Assembly: GCA_035455745.1 (NCBI GenBank)
Contig: DATIEP010000026.1
Coordinates: 1 to 64,000, forward strand
Source of the DNA: JADGGM01 sp027307005
GTDB taxonomy: Bacteria > Gemmatimonadota > Gemmatimonadetes > Gemmatimonadales > Gemmatimonadaceae
Reading direction: 5' to 3'
Length of the DNA: 64,000 nt
Shown piece by piece: positions 25,472 through 34,248 of this stretch; within the stretch, counting starts at the first letter, position 1, and the number at the start of each line of letters is the position of its first letter. The notes beneath the pieces are model-generated. The model was not told the origin of the DNA and made no database searches. It saw only the letters and a program-made list of their open reading frames with translations. Position numbers and translations under genes: made by a program.

Positions 25472-28174
25472 TCATCTCACCCATCCGACCGTGTCGGCGG
25501 GCCATGCCTGCACCTGCACCGTCTGCTGCATCTTGAGTTTCCCCACGTTTAGACGCACGACGTACGGACCGGTTTCGACACGCTTCAGCTCGGCCGACGA
25601 GGTGGGGCCGCCTTTCTCCCGCGGCCGCGGCTTGTCTCGCGACAGATCCCAGGTAATGGACTGGAGTCCCGCGTATCCGGGCGCCTTGATCGACTTCACC
25701 GTATCTCCCGCGGCCGACGTGATCGAAATGGTCACCGGCCCCGGCTGCGCATCTTTCAGCCAATAAAAAATGCGGGCGCCGCGCGGCGGGTTAGGCGCGA
25801 CGTACGGGCGGCTGCCGAAACTCGGATACGTATCGGCGTAGCGGTACTGCAGCGCCGGCGCGATCGCGAACAGGTGCGCCGGCTCGGCGAGCAGCGAATC
25901 GGTCATTTCCTGGAGCGGGCCGATTTCCGCCACCCACATCCCGCGCCCGTGCGTACTCACCACGAGCTCCTTCTGCCGGAACGATTCGGCCATTTTCTCG
26001 ACCGGCACCGGCGGTAGATTCTTGCCGAAGCGCTCCCAACGCGCGCCCTTGTCCACGCTCACGTAGGCGCCGACTTCCGTGCCTAACCAGAGCAGCCGCG
26101 GATTCACGACATCTTCGAGGATCGTGTAGCTTCCGCCGTCGGCCGGCAGACCGGCCGTCGACATTGCCGTCCACGTCCTGCCGAAATCGGTGGTCGCGTA
26201 CGCGTGCGGACGATAGTCGTCGCGGCTGTGGCAATCGTACGTGAGGTACGCCGTCCCATCGGCAAACCGCGACGCGACGATCGTCGACACGAAGCAGTCC
26301 GTGGGAGCGCCTTTGGGAAAATTCGCCGTCACGTTCGCCCACGTCGTGCCCGTATCGCGCGACACCCACACCAGGCCGTCGTCGCTGCCCGTCCACAGAA
26401 TGGCCGCGCTGCGCGGACTCTCGGCAATCGAAAACAGCGCATGATATGATGTATTCCCTTCTTCGGGCGCCGGGTGCTCGCGCGTCGCGCGCGTCATGTC
26501 CGGCCCGAGCACCTTCCAGTTGTCGCCGCGGTCGGTGAGGCGAATGAGATGGTTCGACCCGACGTACAACGTTGTGGGATCGTGCTGCGACAACAGCATC
26601 GGCGCGGTCCATCCCCAGGTGAACTCGTAGCCGCTTCCCTCGCCCGAATCCAGCGCCAGCGGTTTGATATCGTCCCGTTTGGACGTCCGCAGGTCGAGCC
26701 GCGACATGCTGCCGAACTGGTATTCGGCGTACACGGTGTACGGATCGTTCCACGGAATCTGGACCCACATCCCGTCGCCGCCTTCCACCGGATACCAATC
26801 CGCATCCGTCACGCCCAACGTATCGCGCGTCGCGCTCGGCCCGCACCACACGCCGTTGTCCTGCAGACCGCCGCAGATCCGGTACGGCGTCACCGAGCTG
26901 TCGACGATCACGGTATAGAACTGACCGATGGGCAGCTCCATGTGGGCCCACGCCTTGCCGCCATCGCGCGTCAGATACACGCCGCCGTCGTTGCCGAGCA
27001 GCATGTGATGGGCGTCGGCCGGATCGATCCACAGCGCGTGGTTGTCCACGTGCACGAGGTGCAGCGAATCCCGCGCGAACGTCTTGCCGCCATCCTTCGA
27101 CTCGAGCATGGGAGAGAACAACACGTACACATGATCGGCGTTCGTCGGATCGGCGACGATCGCATCATAGTAGTAGTGCGGTACCGCTTGCAGATCGTTC
27201 ACCTGCGTCCACGTCGCCCCATCATCGCTCGACCGGAACACGCCGCCGTAGCGCCCCTGCTGGGGATCGGTCACGCCTTCGTCCACCTGGATCATCGCGT
27301 ACACGGTATGCGGGTCGGCGGCCGTCACCGACAACCCGATACGGCCCATGTTGCCGGTGGGCAGCCCGTTGTGCCGCGCCTGATCCGTTAGGCGCTGCCA
27401 GGTGCGACCGCCGTCCGCCGTGCGATAGATGCCGCTCCCGGCGCCGACGCCCTGCATGTGCGACCCGCCCCAGCGCACGCGATGCCACGCCGCGGCGTAC
27501 AGCACGTCGGGATTCCCGGGCGCCATCACCAGGTCCACGAACCCCGTGCTGTCATCGACGAACAAGACTTTGCTCCACGTCGTCCCGCCATCGGTGGTCT
27601 TGAACACGCCGCGCTCTGCGTTAGTCCCCCACAGATGGCCGAGCGCCGCCACGTAGACGGTGTTGGGATCGCGCGGATCGATCACGATCTTCCCGATCGC
27701 CCTCGTGTCGGCGAGGCCCATGTGGTGCCACGTGCGTCCACCGTCCGTGGACTTGTGCACGCCGTTGCCCCACGACTGCGACCGCAGGCTGTTCTTTTCG
27801 CCGGTGCCCACCCACACCACGTTCGTGTCCGATGGCGCAACCTCGATGTCGCCGATGGTCGTGACGCCCAGCGAGTCGCCGACCTCGCGCCACGTGATGC
27901 CGTCGTTGCTCGTCTTCCACACGCCGCCGCCGGCAGCGCCAACGTACATCGTGTTGTGATATGGGGTCGGCACGGCGAACGCCGTCACGCGTCCGCTGTA
28001 GGCGGCCGGACCGATCGATCGCAGACTGAATCCGTGCAGAAATTCATCGAACGGCCCGGACGCAGCCGTGTCCGCTGGAGTTGGGCGCGACTGCCGTCGC
28101 GGTTTCTGTGCCGCCGCGGCAGATGCGCTCAGCAGTGCCGCGGCCAACACGACCGCACAACGCGTTGTGGTCAT
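25472..28174 (-). CDS. Secreted BNR/sortilin-type beta-propeller protein
   Basis: A 900-residue exported protein. A signal peptide (MTTTRCAVVLAAALLSASAAAA) is followed by many BNR/Asp-box repeats, such as STDGGRTWHHM, TTDGGTTWSKV, TADGGRTWQRL and SSDDGATWTQV, which build two VPS10/sortilin-like propellers across about residues 60-750. The C-terminal part has Ig-like strands ending in a domain with PGPVTISITSAAGDTVKSI. No glycosidase catalytic residues were recognised. Such proteins are abundant in Gemmatimonadota and Bacteroidota and their role is unknown. The start at 28174 gives a clean signal peptide. Confidence 0.88.
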   Translation of the reverse strand: MTTTRCAVVLAAALLSASAAAAQKPRRQSRPTPADTAASGPFDEFLHGFSLRSIGPAAYSGRVTAFAVPTPYHNTMYVGAAGGGVWKTSNDGITWREVGDSLGVTTIGDIEVAPSDTNVVWVGTGEKNSLRSQSWGNGVHKSTDGGRTWHHMGLADTRAIGKIVIDPRDPNTVYVAALGHLWGTNAERGVFKTTDGGTTWSKVLFVDDSTGFVDLVMAPGNPDVLYAAAWHRVRWGGSHMQGVGAGSGIYRTADGGRTWQRLTDQARHNGLPTGNMGRIGLSVTAADPHTVYAMIQVDEGVTDPQQGRYGGVFRSSDDGATWTQVNDLQAVPHYYYDAIVADPTNADHVYVLFSPMLESKDGGKTFARDSLHLVHVDNHALWIDPADAHHMLLGNDGGVYLTRDGGKAWAHMELPIGQFYTVIVDSSVTPYRICGGLQDNGVWCGPSATRDTLGVTDADWYPVEGGDGMWVQIPWNDPYTVYAEYQFGSMSRLDLRTSKRDDIKPLALDSGEGSGYEFTWGWTAPMLLSQHDPTTLYVGSNHLIRLTDRGDNWKVLGPDMTRATREHPAPEEGNTSYHALFSIAESPRSAAILWTGSDDGLVWVSRDTGTTWANVTANFPKGAPTDCFVSTIVASRFADGTAYLTYDCHSRDDYRPHAYATTDFGRTWTAMSTAGLPADGGSYTILEDVVNPRLLWLGTEVGAYVSVDKGARWERFGKNLPPVPVEKMAESFRQKELVVSTHGRGMWVAEIGPLQEMTDSLLAEPAHLFAIAPALQYRYADTYPSFGSRPYVAPNPPRGARIFYWLKDAQPGPVTISITSAAGDTVKSIKAPGYAGLQSITWDLSRDKPRPREKGGPTSSAELKRVETGPYVVRLNVGKLKMQQTVQVQAWPADTVGWVR

Positions 28175-28401
28175 CGTTGTCGAATGGAGGAAAGGAGACG
28201 GGATCGGTGGCGGGAGAGTAATAGCGCCGTGCTCAGGCTCTTGCAACGCGCGCCCACCGATTCTCGGGCGTTCTCCACCGCCGGCGGTCGGCCTCTGGCC
28301 GGGAAGACCCTTATCCCTCGGGTTCACGTTCGTTATCCTTTGATCCTTCGCGAGGACATCAGCGCGTGCTTCCCCGCCTCCCAGGACCTTCGTCCGCACA
28401 C

Positions 28402-29604
28402 ATGCGCTCGATCGCTCGAGTCCTATCGCACGGCACCGGGCAGTGCTTCCGCGTTGCACTGCTCGCCACCCTCGCATTCGCCCGCGCGCCACATGCGCAG
28501 GAGCCCCGAGTCCGTGCGCGCGCGTTGGGCGTCAAACCCGGGATCTTTCAACCCGGCCCGCTCGACGGAATCACCGACGTGCGCGGCGTGCTCGTTGGGC
28601 AGGTGACCATCGTGCAGGGCGACTCGGTGCACACCGGCGTGACGGCGATCCTGCCGCACGCCGGCAACATGTTCCTCGACCGCGTGCCCGCAGCCGTCTA
28701 CGTGGGCAACGCGTTCGGCAAGCTCGTCGGCGCCACCCAGGTCAACGAGTTAGGCGAGCTCGAGACGCCGATTCTCCTCACGTGCACGCTCTGCGTCTGG
28801 CGCGCCGCGGACGCGCTCGTCGCCGAGATGCTCGCCCAACCAGGCATGCAAGGCGTCGTGTCCATCAACCCCGTGGTCGGTGAGACCAACGACGGCTGGC
28901 TCAATGCCATTCGCTCCCGCCCCATCACGCCCGGCGATGTGCACCGCGCGCTCGCCGCGGCCTCGAGCGGACCCGTCGCCGAGGGCAGCGTCGGCGCCGG
29001 CGCCGGCACACGCGCATTCGGCTGGAAAGGCGGCATCGGAACGGCCTCGCGCGTTCTTCCGCGCTCGCTCGGCGGCTACACCGTCGGCGTGCTCGTGCAG
29101 AGCAACTTCGGCGGCGTGCTCCAGGTACTCGGCGCTCCCGTTGGGCGAGAGTTAGGCAGCTACTCGTTCAAGCACGACGTGGCCGCCGAGCGCGGCGACG
29201 GCTCCATCATGATCGTCGTCGCCACCGATGCGCCGCTGTCCGATCGCAACATCACACGGCTCGCCGCGCGCGCCATGTCCGGACTCGCGCGCACCGGATC
29301 GGACGAAGCGAACGGCTCCGGCGACTACGTGATCGCGTTCTCGACCGACGAGCAGGTGCGTCGACACGTCACGCTGCCCGAGGCCGGCGCCGCGCCCCCG
29401 CCCCCGGCGCCGCGCCCAACGGAAGACCTCTCCAACGACGACATGTCGCCGCTCTTCGAAGCGGTGATCGAGGCGACCGAGGAAGCGATCTACGATTCCA
29501 TGTTCATGGCCACGACGGTCACGAGCAACGGCCACACGGTGGAAGCGATCCCGCTGGACAGCGTGCGCGCCATCCTCATCAAGTACGGCGTCGCCCAACG
29601 CTGA
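28402..29604 (+). CDS. P1 family peptidase (DmpA/L-aminopeptidase D-esterase)
   Basis: A protein of about 400 residues of the self-cleaving DmpA family. Signatures are NAFGKLVGATQVNELGELE, GAGAGTRAFGWKGGIGTASR and GGYTVGVLVQSNFGG. The cleavage site lies in GDGSIMIVVATDAPL, with the expected nucleophile Ser268 made N-terminal by autocleavage. A signal peptide ending HAQ suggests export. A GTG at 28366 is an alternative start; 28402 gives a better signal peptide. It removes N-terminal residues from peptides or amides. It is divergent from the BNR gene. Confidence 0.9.
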   Translation: MRSIARVLSHGTGQCFRVALLATLAFARAPHAQEPRVRARALGVKPGIFQPGPLDGITDVRGVLVGQVTIVQGDSVHTGVTAILPHAGNMFLDRVPAAVYVGNAFGKLVGATQVNELGELETPILLTCTLCVWRAADALVAEMLAQPGMQGVVSINPVVGETNDGWLNAIRSRPITPGDVHRALAAASSGPVAEGSVGAGAGTRAFGWKGGIGTASRVLPRSLGGYTVGVLVQSNFGGVLQVLGAPVGRELGSYSFKHDVAAERGDGSIMIVVATDAPLSDRNITRLAARAMSGLARTGSDEANGSGDYVIAFSTDEQVRRHVTLPEAGAAPPPPAPRPTEDLSNDDMSPLFEAVIEATEEAIYDSMFMATTVTSNGHTVEAIPLDSVRAILIKYGVAQR

Positions 29605-29653
29605 CCTCGGCGCCCAGCGAGTTGCCTGCGCGCTGCTGGCTTCGCCAGACCGC

Positions 29654-30631
29654 CTAGCGTCCCGAGACGATCACCGCACCGTTCTTGGCGTCCAACGTCC
29701 ACCGGGCCAGGCGCAGGTATCGTTGGACATCGGGATGGCCGATCGGAAACACCGTCTCGGTCTTGACCACGAACGTGCCCCGCTCCGTCACCAGCGTCGG
29801 GATGCGAAACCCGCCTGTATTCGCGCCGATGTCGCCGGAGCGGCGCAGGAGCATCCGTCCGGCCACCGGATCGAACGTGGGCGCCAGCGATGCGAGCACA
29901 TCCAGTCCGATCACGGCGCCATCGCGGGCGTGCCGCGGCTCGAAGCGGACCGGCACGTTGGTCATGGTGAACGCGCCTAACCGGATGGCGAGCGCGACGC
30001 CCGCCACGTCGGCTGCGCGTCGCGCGCCGCGCGAGGCGAACCGGCGCAGCTCCCGGCGCTGCATCCACGACGGGTCGAGCACGAGGCCGTGCACGCGCGC
30101 ATCGATCGCCGCGAGCACCGAATCGGCGCCTAACCGGAGCACGACCTGCCCGAGGAGGTGGCTGTCGCTCACGCGGTACGGCACCCACGCCGAATCCGGC
30201 CCCACCGCCGACGGCCGATGATCGCCCAACCACTCGGCCCGCGCGCGCTCGGCGTAGGGCAACGGCGATGCCGGCAGCGACGCGAGCGCCTGATAGTCGC
30301 CCAACGCCTCGTACACTGGCGCGAGCGCGCGCGCGACGACGCCGGGGTCGCCCCCGAAGTACCGCGCCTCTTCCATCAACACCGCGCCGACGCGCAGCGC
30401 GCCGCGCGCCGCGAGGTACTTGCCTAACGCAAGGCGCGCGGACGGATCGTGCGAGTCCATCCGCACGGCGCGGTAGTACAGCGACTCTGCCGAGAACACG
30501 CGGCCGGCGATGAGGAGCGTGTCGGCGTGCGCGATGAGCGCCGCCTCCTGCGCCGGCGCACGCCCTGCGCCCAACACGAGGCACACCGCCGCCGCGATGC
30601 ACGAGCCGACCCGGGAACGTCTCACGTACAC
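29654..30631 (-). CDS. Exported protein with TPR-like region and a degenerate retropepsin-like domain
   Basis: A 325-residue protein with a signal peptide ending in RAPAQ. Residues about 28-110 are helical and TPR-like (LLIAGRVFSAESLYYRAVRM). Residues about 170-310 recall retropepsin-like aspartyl proteases: AVIGLDVLASLAPTFDPVAGRM resembles the second-half 'G.D.L....TFD......' pattern. The DTG triad expected near the start of the domain is not seen (ARVHGLVLDPS instead), so it may be a non-catalytic relative. The call rests on pattern resemblance only. Confidence 0.55.
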   Translation of the reverse strand: MYVRRSRVGSCIAAAVCLVLGAGRAPAQEAALIAHADTLLIAGRVFSAESLYYRAVRMDSHDPSARLALGKYLAARGALRVGAVLMEEARYFGGDPGVVARALAPVYEALGDYQALASLPASPLPYAERARAEWLGDHRPSAVGPDSAWVPYRVSDSHLLGQVVLRLGADSVLAAIDARVHGLVLDPSWMQRRELRRFASRGARRAADVAGVALAIRLGAFTMTNVPVRFEPRHARDGAVIGLDVLASLAPTFDPVAGRMLLRRSGDIGANTGGFRIPTLVTERGTFVVKTETVFPIGHPDVQRYLRLARWTLDAKNGAVIVSGR

Positions 30632-30662
30632 GGACGCGACGCTCGACGCTCCAGTAACGCCG

Positions 30663-31814
30663 TCAATGCGACACGCGATAGATGGCGTTCGCCAGGTCGT
30701 CGCTCACCAGCACCGAGCCATCCCGGTACACCATCACGTCCACCGGCCGTCCCCAGCGGCTGCCGTCCGGCCGCTGCCAGCCGGCGACGAAATCCTCGTA
30801 CGACGCCGGCAGCCCGTTGGCGATGCGCACCCGCACGACTTTGGCGCCCGTCGGCACGTCCCGATCCCACGACCCGTGGAACGCCACGAGCAGATCCCCG
30901 CGATACTCCGCCGGGAACTCGGTCGCGCCGGCGAGAAACGCAATGCCTAACGGCGCCGAGTGCGCCTGCATCTCGAGCGCGGCGGGAATCGTCGGCGCGC
31001 AGCGCGCCGCGTCGTTGTACTCCGGGTTGGGCACCGCCCGACCACTATCCGAGTAGCAATACGGCCATCCGTAGTCGCCGCCCGAATGCAGGATGTTGAT
31101 CTCCTCCGGCGGCAGATTCTGATGGTCCGGCGGCAGATTGTCCCGCTCGTTCTGCGACACCCAGATGTCGTTGGTTACCGGATTCACCGCCATTCCCACC
31201 GCGTTGCGAAGGCCGAACGCGAATCGCTGTCCGTGGTTGCCATCGGCATCGAAACGCATCACCGATGCGCGCTCGGAGTCCGTTTCGACGCAGAGATTGC
31301 ACGTCGAGCCGATCGAGACGTACATCATGCTGTCCGGTCCGAAGACGATCGTTCGCGTCCAATGCCCGTCGCCGCCCGAAATCCGCGTCAGCATCTCCGG
31401 CGCGCCGACCGCGCGGCCGTCAGCGCCTAACCGAACCCGAACGATGGTGCCGCTGTTGGCGATGTAGAGGTATCCGCCGTGGAACGCGAGGCCGTGCGGA
31501 CGGTCGAGATCGCTCACCGCGGTCGCCACGCTGTCCGCGACACCATCGCCATTCACGTCCCACACGCGCACCACGTTCCCGGCGGCCGGCTCGCTCGCGT
31601 ACACGGCGCCATCGGCGCCGAGCGCCATGAATCGCACGCCGGGCAGGTCGCGTGCGAAGTAGCTGACCTGGAATCCCGTCGGGACCGTCAGCTGGCCCGC
31701 GAGCGCCGTGCTCGTGCTGTCGACGGGCGACGTCGGCGACGCCGCGCGATCCTGCGTCGAACACGCCGTGACCGCCGCAAACACGATGCCAACGATGCAC
31801 CGCCACCACCACAT
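30663..31814 (-). CDS. PQQ-type sugar/sorbosone dehydrogenase-like lipoprotein
   Basis: A 383-residue protein with a lipobox (FAAVTACST) and a six-bladed propeller of the glucose/sorbosone dehydrogenase family. Conserved pieces are DLDRPHGLAFHGGYLYIANS, RNAVGMAVNPVTNDIWVSQNERD, and GGDYGWPYCYSDSG. Members oxidise sugars with PQQ and pass electrons to periplasmic acceptors; whether this one binds PQQ cannot be seen. It lies 31 bases upstream of the TPR/retropepsin-like gene and 24 bases downstream of the E1-alpha gene on the same strand. Confidence 0.85.
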   Translation of the reverse strand: MWWWRCIVGIVFAAVTACSTQDRAASPTSPVDSTSTALAGQLTVPTGFQVSYFARDLPGVRFMALGADGAVYASEPAAGNVVRVWDVNGDGVADSVATAVSDLDRPHGLAFHGGYLYIANSGTIVRVRLGADGRAVGAPEMLTRISGGDGHWTRTIVFGPDSMMYVSIGSTCNLCVETDSERASVMRFDADGNHGQRFAFGLRNAVGMAVNPVTNDIWVSQNERDNLPPDHQNLPPEEINILHSGGDYGWPYCYSDSGRAVPNPEYNDAARCAPTIPAALEMQAHSAPLGIAFLAGATEFPAEYRGDLLVAFHGSWDRDVPTGAKVVRVRIANGLPASYEDFVAGWQRPDGSRWGRPVDVMVYRDGSVLVSDDLANAIYRVSH

Positions 31815-31838
31815 GCTGCCTCCCGCACCGACCTTCCG

Positions 31839-32969
31839 TTAGGACCCGCCCGTCGCGTACACGCCGTCGATGGCGCTCGACCCCGCCGGCATGCGCTGCG
31901 CCCGGCTCTCCAATGCGTCCGCCTCGCCGCGCTCCACTTCTGCCGCCGCGTCGGCCGCGAGCTCGGCGAGACGGGCGCGCGAGACACCCGAATCGCACAA
32001 GTACTCCTCGTAGAGCGCGACCGGATCGCGCCTCCCCCACGATGAAAACAGCGAAGGCGGGAACGTGTGCCGCGCCTCCGCCTCATCGTGGGTCGCGTGA
32101 CCGCCCATCCGGAACGTTTCCGCCACGAGCAGCGCCGGCCCCTCGCCGTTCCGGCATCGTGTCACAGCCAACACCGCCGCCGCGTACGCATCGAGCACGT
32201 TGTTGCCGTCGAACACGCCGCCCCACATCCCGTACGCCTTGGGCCAGTCGGCGAAGTTTCCGCGGCCCGCCGCGGCATGGTGCTGCTCGAGCCGCGTGCC
32301 TAACGCCACCTGGTTGTTCTGGATGATGAACACCGCCGGCGCGCCCTGCACCGCCGCGAAGTTGAGCCCTTCGTGCGCGACACCGGCCTTGGTGCTGCCG
32401 TCGCCGATCCACGTCATCGCCACCGCGTCCTGCCCGCGCAGCCGGAACGACAGCGCGATGCCCGTCACCACCGGCACGATGTCGCCCACGTGGCTGATCG
32501 GCGCCAGCACGCCCTTCGACAGATCGCCGTAGTGCCCATCGCGCCCGTGCGACGGTCCGTCCATCGTGCCCATGTACGCGCGCAGCGTGTCGGCCACTGA
32601 CATGCCTAACTCCAGACACGCGCCGCCATTCCGGATCATCGGGGCGGCCACGTCGCGTTGCGCGGCGCGCCCGGCATCGGCGCCGCGCCTGAGCGCGTGC
32701 ACGGGACCAATGGTCGACGCCTCCTCGCCAGTGCCTAACCACGCCTTGGAAATCACGCCCTGCCGCACCATCCGCTTGAGCGCGACATCCGTCAACCGGT
32801 TGCGCACCAGTCCGCGATAGAGCGAGAGCCGGCTCTCTTCATTCAGCGCAGCCACCACCGCCGCGCGCGACGCATCCCGCGCAATGGTCTCGCGATACGC
32901 GTCGACGTCCTCGTCGACGCGCGTCCACGCCGTGTACTCCGGCGGATCGAAAGCTGCAAAACGTTGCAT
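31839..32969 (-). CDS. ThDP-dependent 2-oxo acid dehydrogenase E1 component, alpha subunit
   Basis: A 376-residue E1-alpha of the heterotetrameric type. The ThDP/Mg motif runs from TWIGDGSTKAGVAHEG to VFIIQNN. GTGEEASTIGPVHAL and the phosphorylation-loop region MGGHATHDEAEARH are also typical. It decarboxylates pyruvate, branched-chain oxo acids or acetoin, and needs a beta subunit, which is not adjacent. The E2-E3 genes 10 kb away are on the other strand. Its stop TAA at 31839 lies within a GTTAG core. Confidence 0.88.
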   Translation of the reverse strand: MQRFAAFDPPEYTAWTRVDEDVDAYRETIARDASRAAVVAALNEESRLSLYRGLVRNRLTDVALKRMVRQGVISKAWLGTGEEASTIGPVHALRRGADAGRAAQRDVAAPMIRNGGACLELGMSVADTLRAYMGTMDGPSHGRDGHYGDLSKGVLAPISHVGDIVPVVTGIALSFRLRGQDAVAMTWIGDGSTKAGVAHEGLNFAAVQGAPAVFIIQNNQVALGTRLEQHHAAAGRGNFADWPKAYGMWGGVFDGNNVLDAYAAAVLAVTRCRNGEGPALLVAETFRMGGHATHDEAEARHTFPPSLFSSWGRRDPVALYEEYLCDSGVSRARLAELAADAAAEVERGEADALESRAQRMPAGSSAIDGVYATGGS

Positions 32970-33102
32970 ATGATGAAGTTAGAGGCGGACGCCCGCGTCC
33001 GCCAACGCTCGAGGCAGCGCGGCGCCCGTCCCCGTCGAACCAATCAGCCGTTTTCATGCCGCGCGACCATGCAGCCGGCGGCAATGCGCGCACCCCGGAT
33101 GG

Positions 33103-34248
33103 TCAGCGCTCTCGGGCGGCCGACGCGAATGCCGAAGCGAACAGCGGCGCCGTCGCGTACCGGTCTCCCGGATCCCGGGCCAGACTCCGCAGCAGCACCT
33201 TCTCCACCGCCGCCGAAAAGCCGAGCTCGGGACGCATCACCCGCAGCGGTGTGGGATCGCCCTTGAGCCGCGCGATCATCATGTCCTGCTGCGTCTTGCC
33301 CGAGAAGGGCAGCTGCCCCGTGAGCAGCTCGTACGTCATGAGGCCGAGCGAGTAGATGTCGCTCCGCGCATCGAGGGCCTTGCCGCGCAATTGTTCGGGG
33401 CTCATGAACTCCGGCGTGCCCAACACGATCCCCGTCGCCGTCAGCTTGCGCACTTCGGCGCCCACGCGTCGTTCCTTCGCCAGCCCGAAGTCCATCACCA
33501 CCGCCCGCGTCGTGCCATCGGGCCGCGGGCACAGCATCACGTTCTCCGGCTTCAAATCCCGGTGCACGATGCCGAGCTCGTGGGCCACGTGCAGCCCCGC
33601 GGCGATCTCCGACACGAACTGGGACACGACGCCTAACGCAAGCTGTCCTTCGCGGATCGCGCGGTCGCACAGCAGCTCGCCGTCCATGAACGGCATCATG
33701 ACGTACACCATGCCGCCCGGTACTTCGCCTAACCGAATGATGTGGCAGACGTTGGGGTGCGCCAGCTTGCCGCCCAGCTCGGCCTCCCGCCTGAGGCGCG
33801 CCATCGCGTTGTCGTCCCGGCTCAACGCGGGCGACAACATCTTGATCGCCAGCTTATCGCCGGTCTTCGTGTCCGTCGCCCGATACACGAACGACATCCC
33901 GCCCTCGCCCACCTTCTCCTCGATCCGATACCGTCCGTCCAACGTCTGCCCAACGAGCTGCGCCAGCTCCGCCGCCGGCTCGCGAACGTCCGTCGCCGGC
34001 ACTGCGCTCGCTGCCGACGACGATCGCGATCGCCTGCTGTGACGCGCCGCCCGCGCCTCCTCCGGATGCACCGGCTCGAAGACCCGCGCGTGCGACGGCG
34101 CCCGCCCCGGCGCCTCGGCCGGCCGAGCCGGCGGCGCCGGCGGCGCCGGAATCGACACGCTTTCGAGGCGCGTCCCGTCGCGTGTGCAGAAGCGCGCCTC
34201 CTCGGGATAGGTCGCGCCGCACGTCGGACAGTACGTGCCCTGTGTCAC
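33103..34248 (-). CDS. Zinc-ribbon Ser/Thr protein kinase
   Basis: A 381-residue cytoplasmic kinase. It begins with a zinc ribbon (CPTCGATYPEEARFCTRDG), then a Pro/Ala/Arg-rich linker to about residue 100, then a complete Hanks-type kinase domain: VGEGGMSFVYRATD (P-loop), LAIKML, HRDLKPENVM (catalytic), MDFGLA (DFG) and GTPEFMSPEQL. No transmembrane helix or PASTA repeats follow. The GTG start at 34248 overlaps the stop of the REC-GAF-GGDEF gene (GTGA), so the two signalling proteins are co-translated. A longer reading in the same frame through the upstream gene is a shadow. Confidence 0.92.
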   Translation of the reverse strand: MTQGTYCPTCGATYPEEARFCTRDGTRLESVSIPAPPAPPARPAEAPGRAPSHARVFEPVHPEEARAARHSRRSRSSSAASAVPATDVREPAAELAQLVGQTLDGRYRIEEKVGEGGMSFVYRATDTKTGDKLAIKMLSPALSRDDNAMARLRREAELGGKLAHPNVCHIIRLGEVPGGMVYVMMPFMDGELLCDRAIREGQLALGVVSQFVSEIAAGLHVAHELGIVHRDLKPENVMLCPRPDGTTRAVVMDFGLAKERRVGAEVRKLTATGIVLGTPEFMSPEQLRGKALDARSDIYSLGLMTYELLTGQLPFSGKTQQDMMIARLKGDPTPLRVMRPELGFSAAVEKVLLRSLARDPGDRYATAPLFASAFASAARER

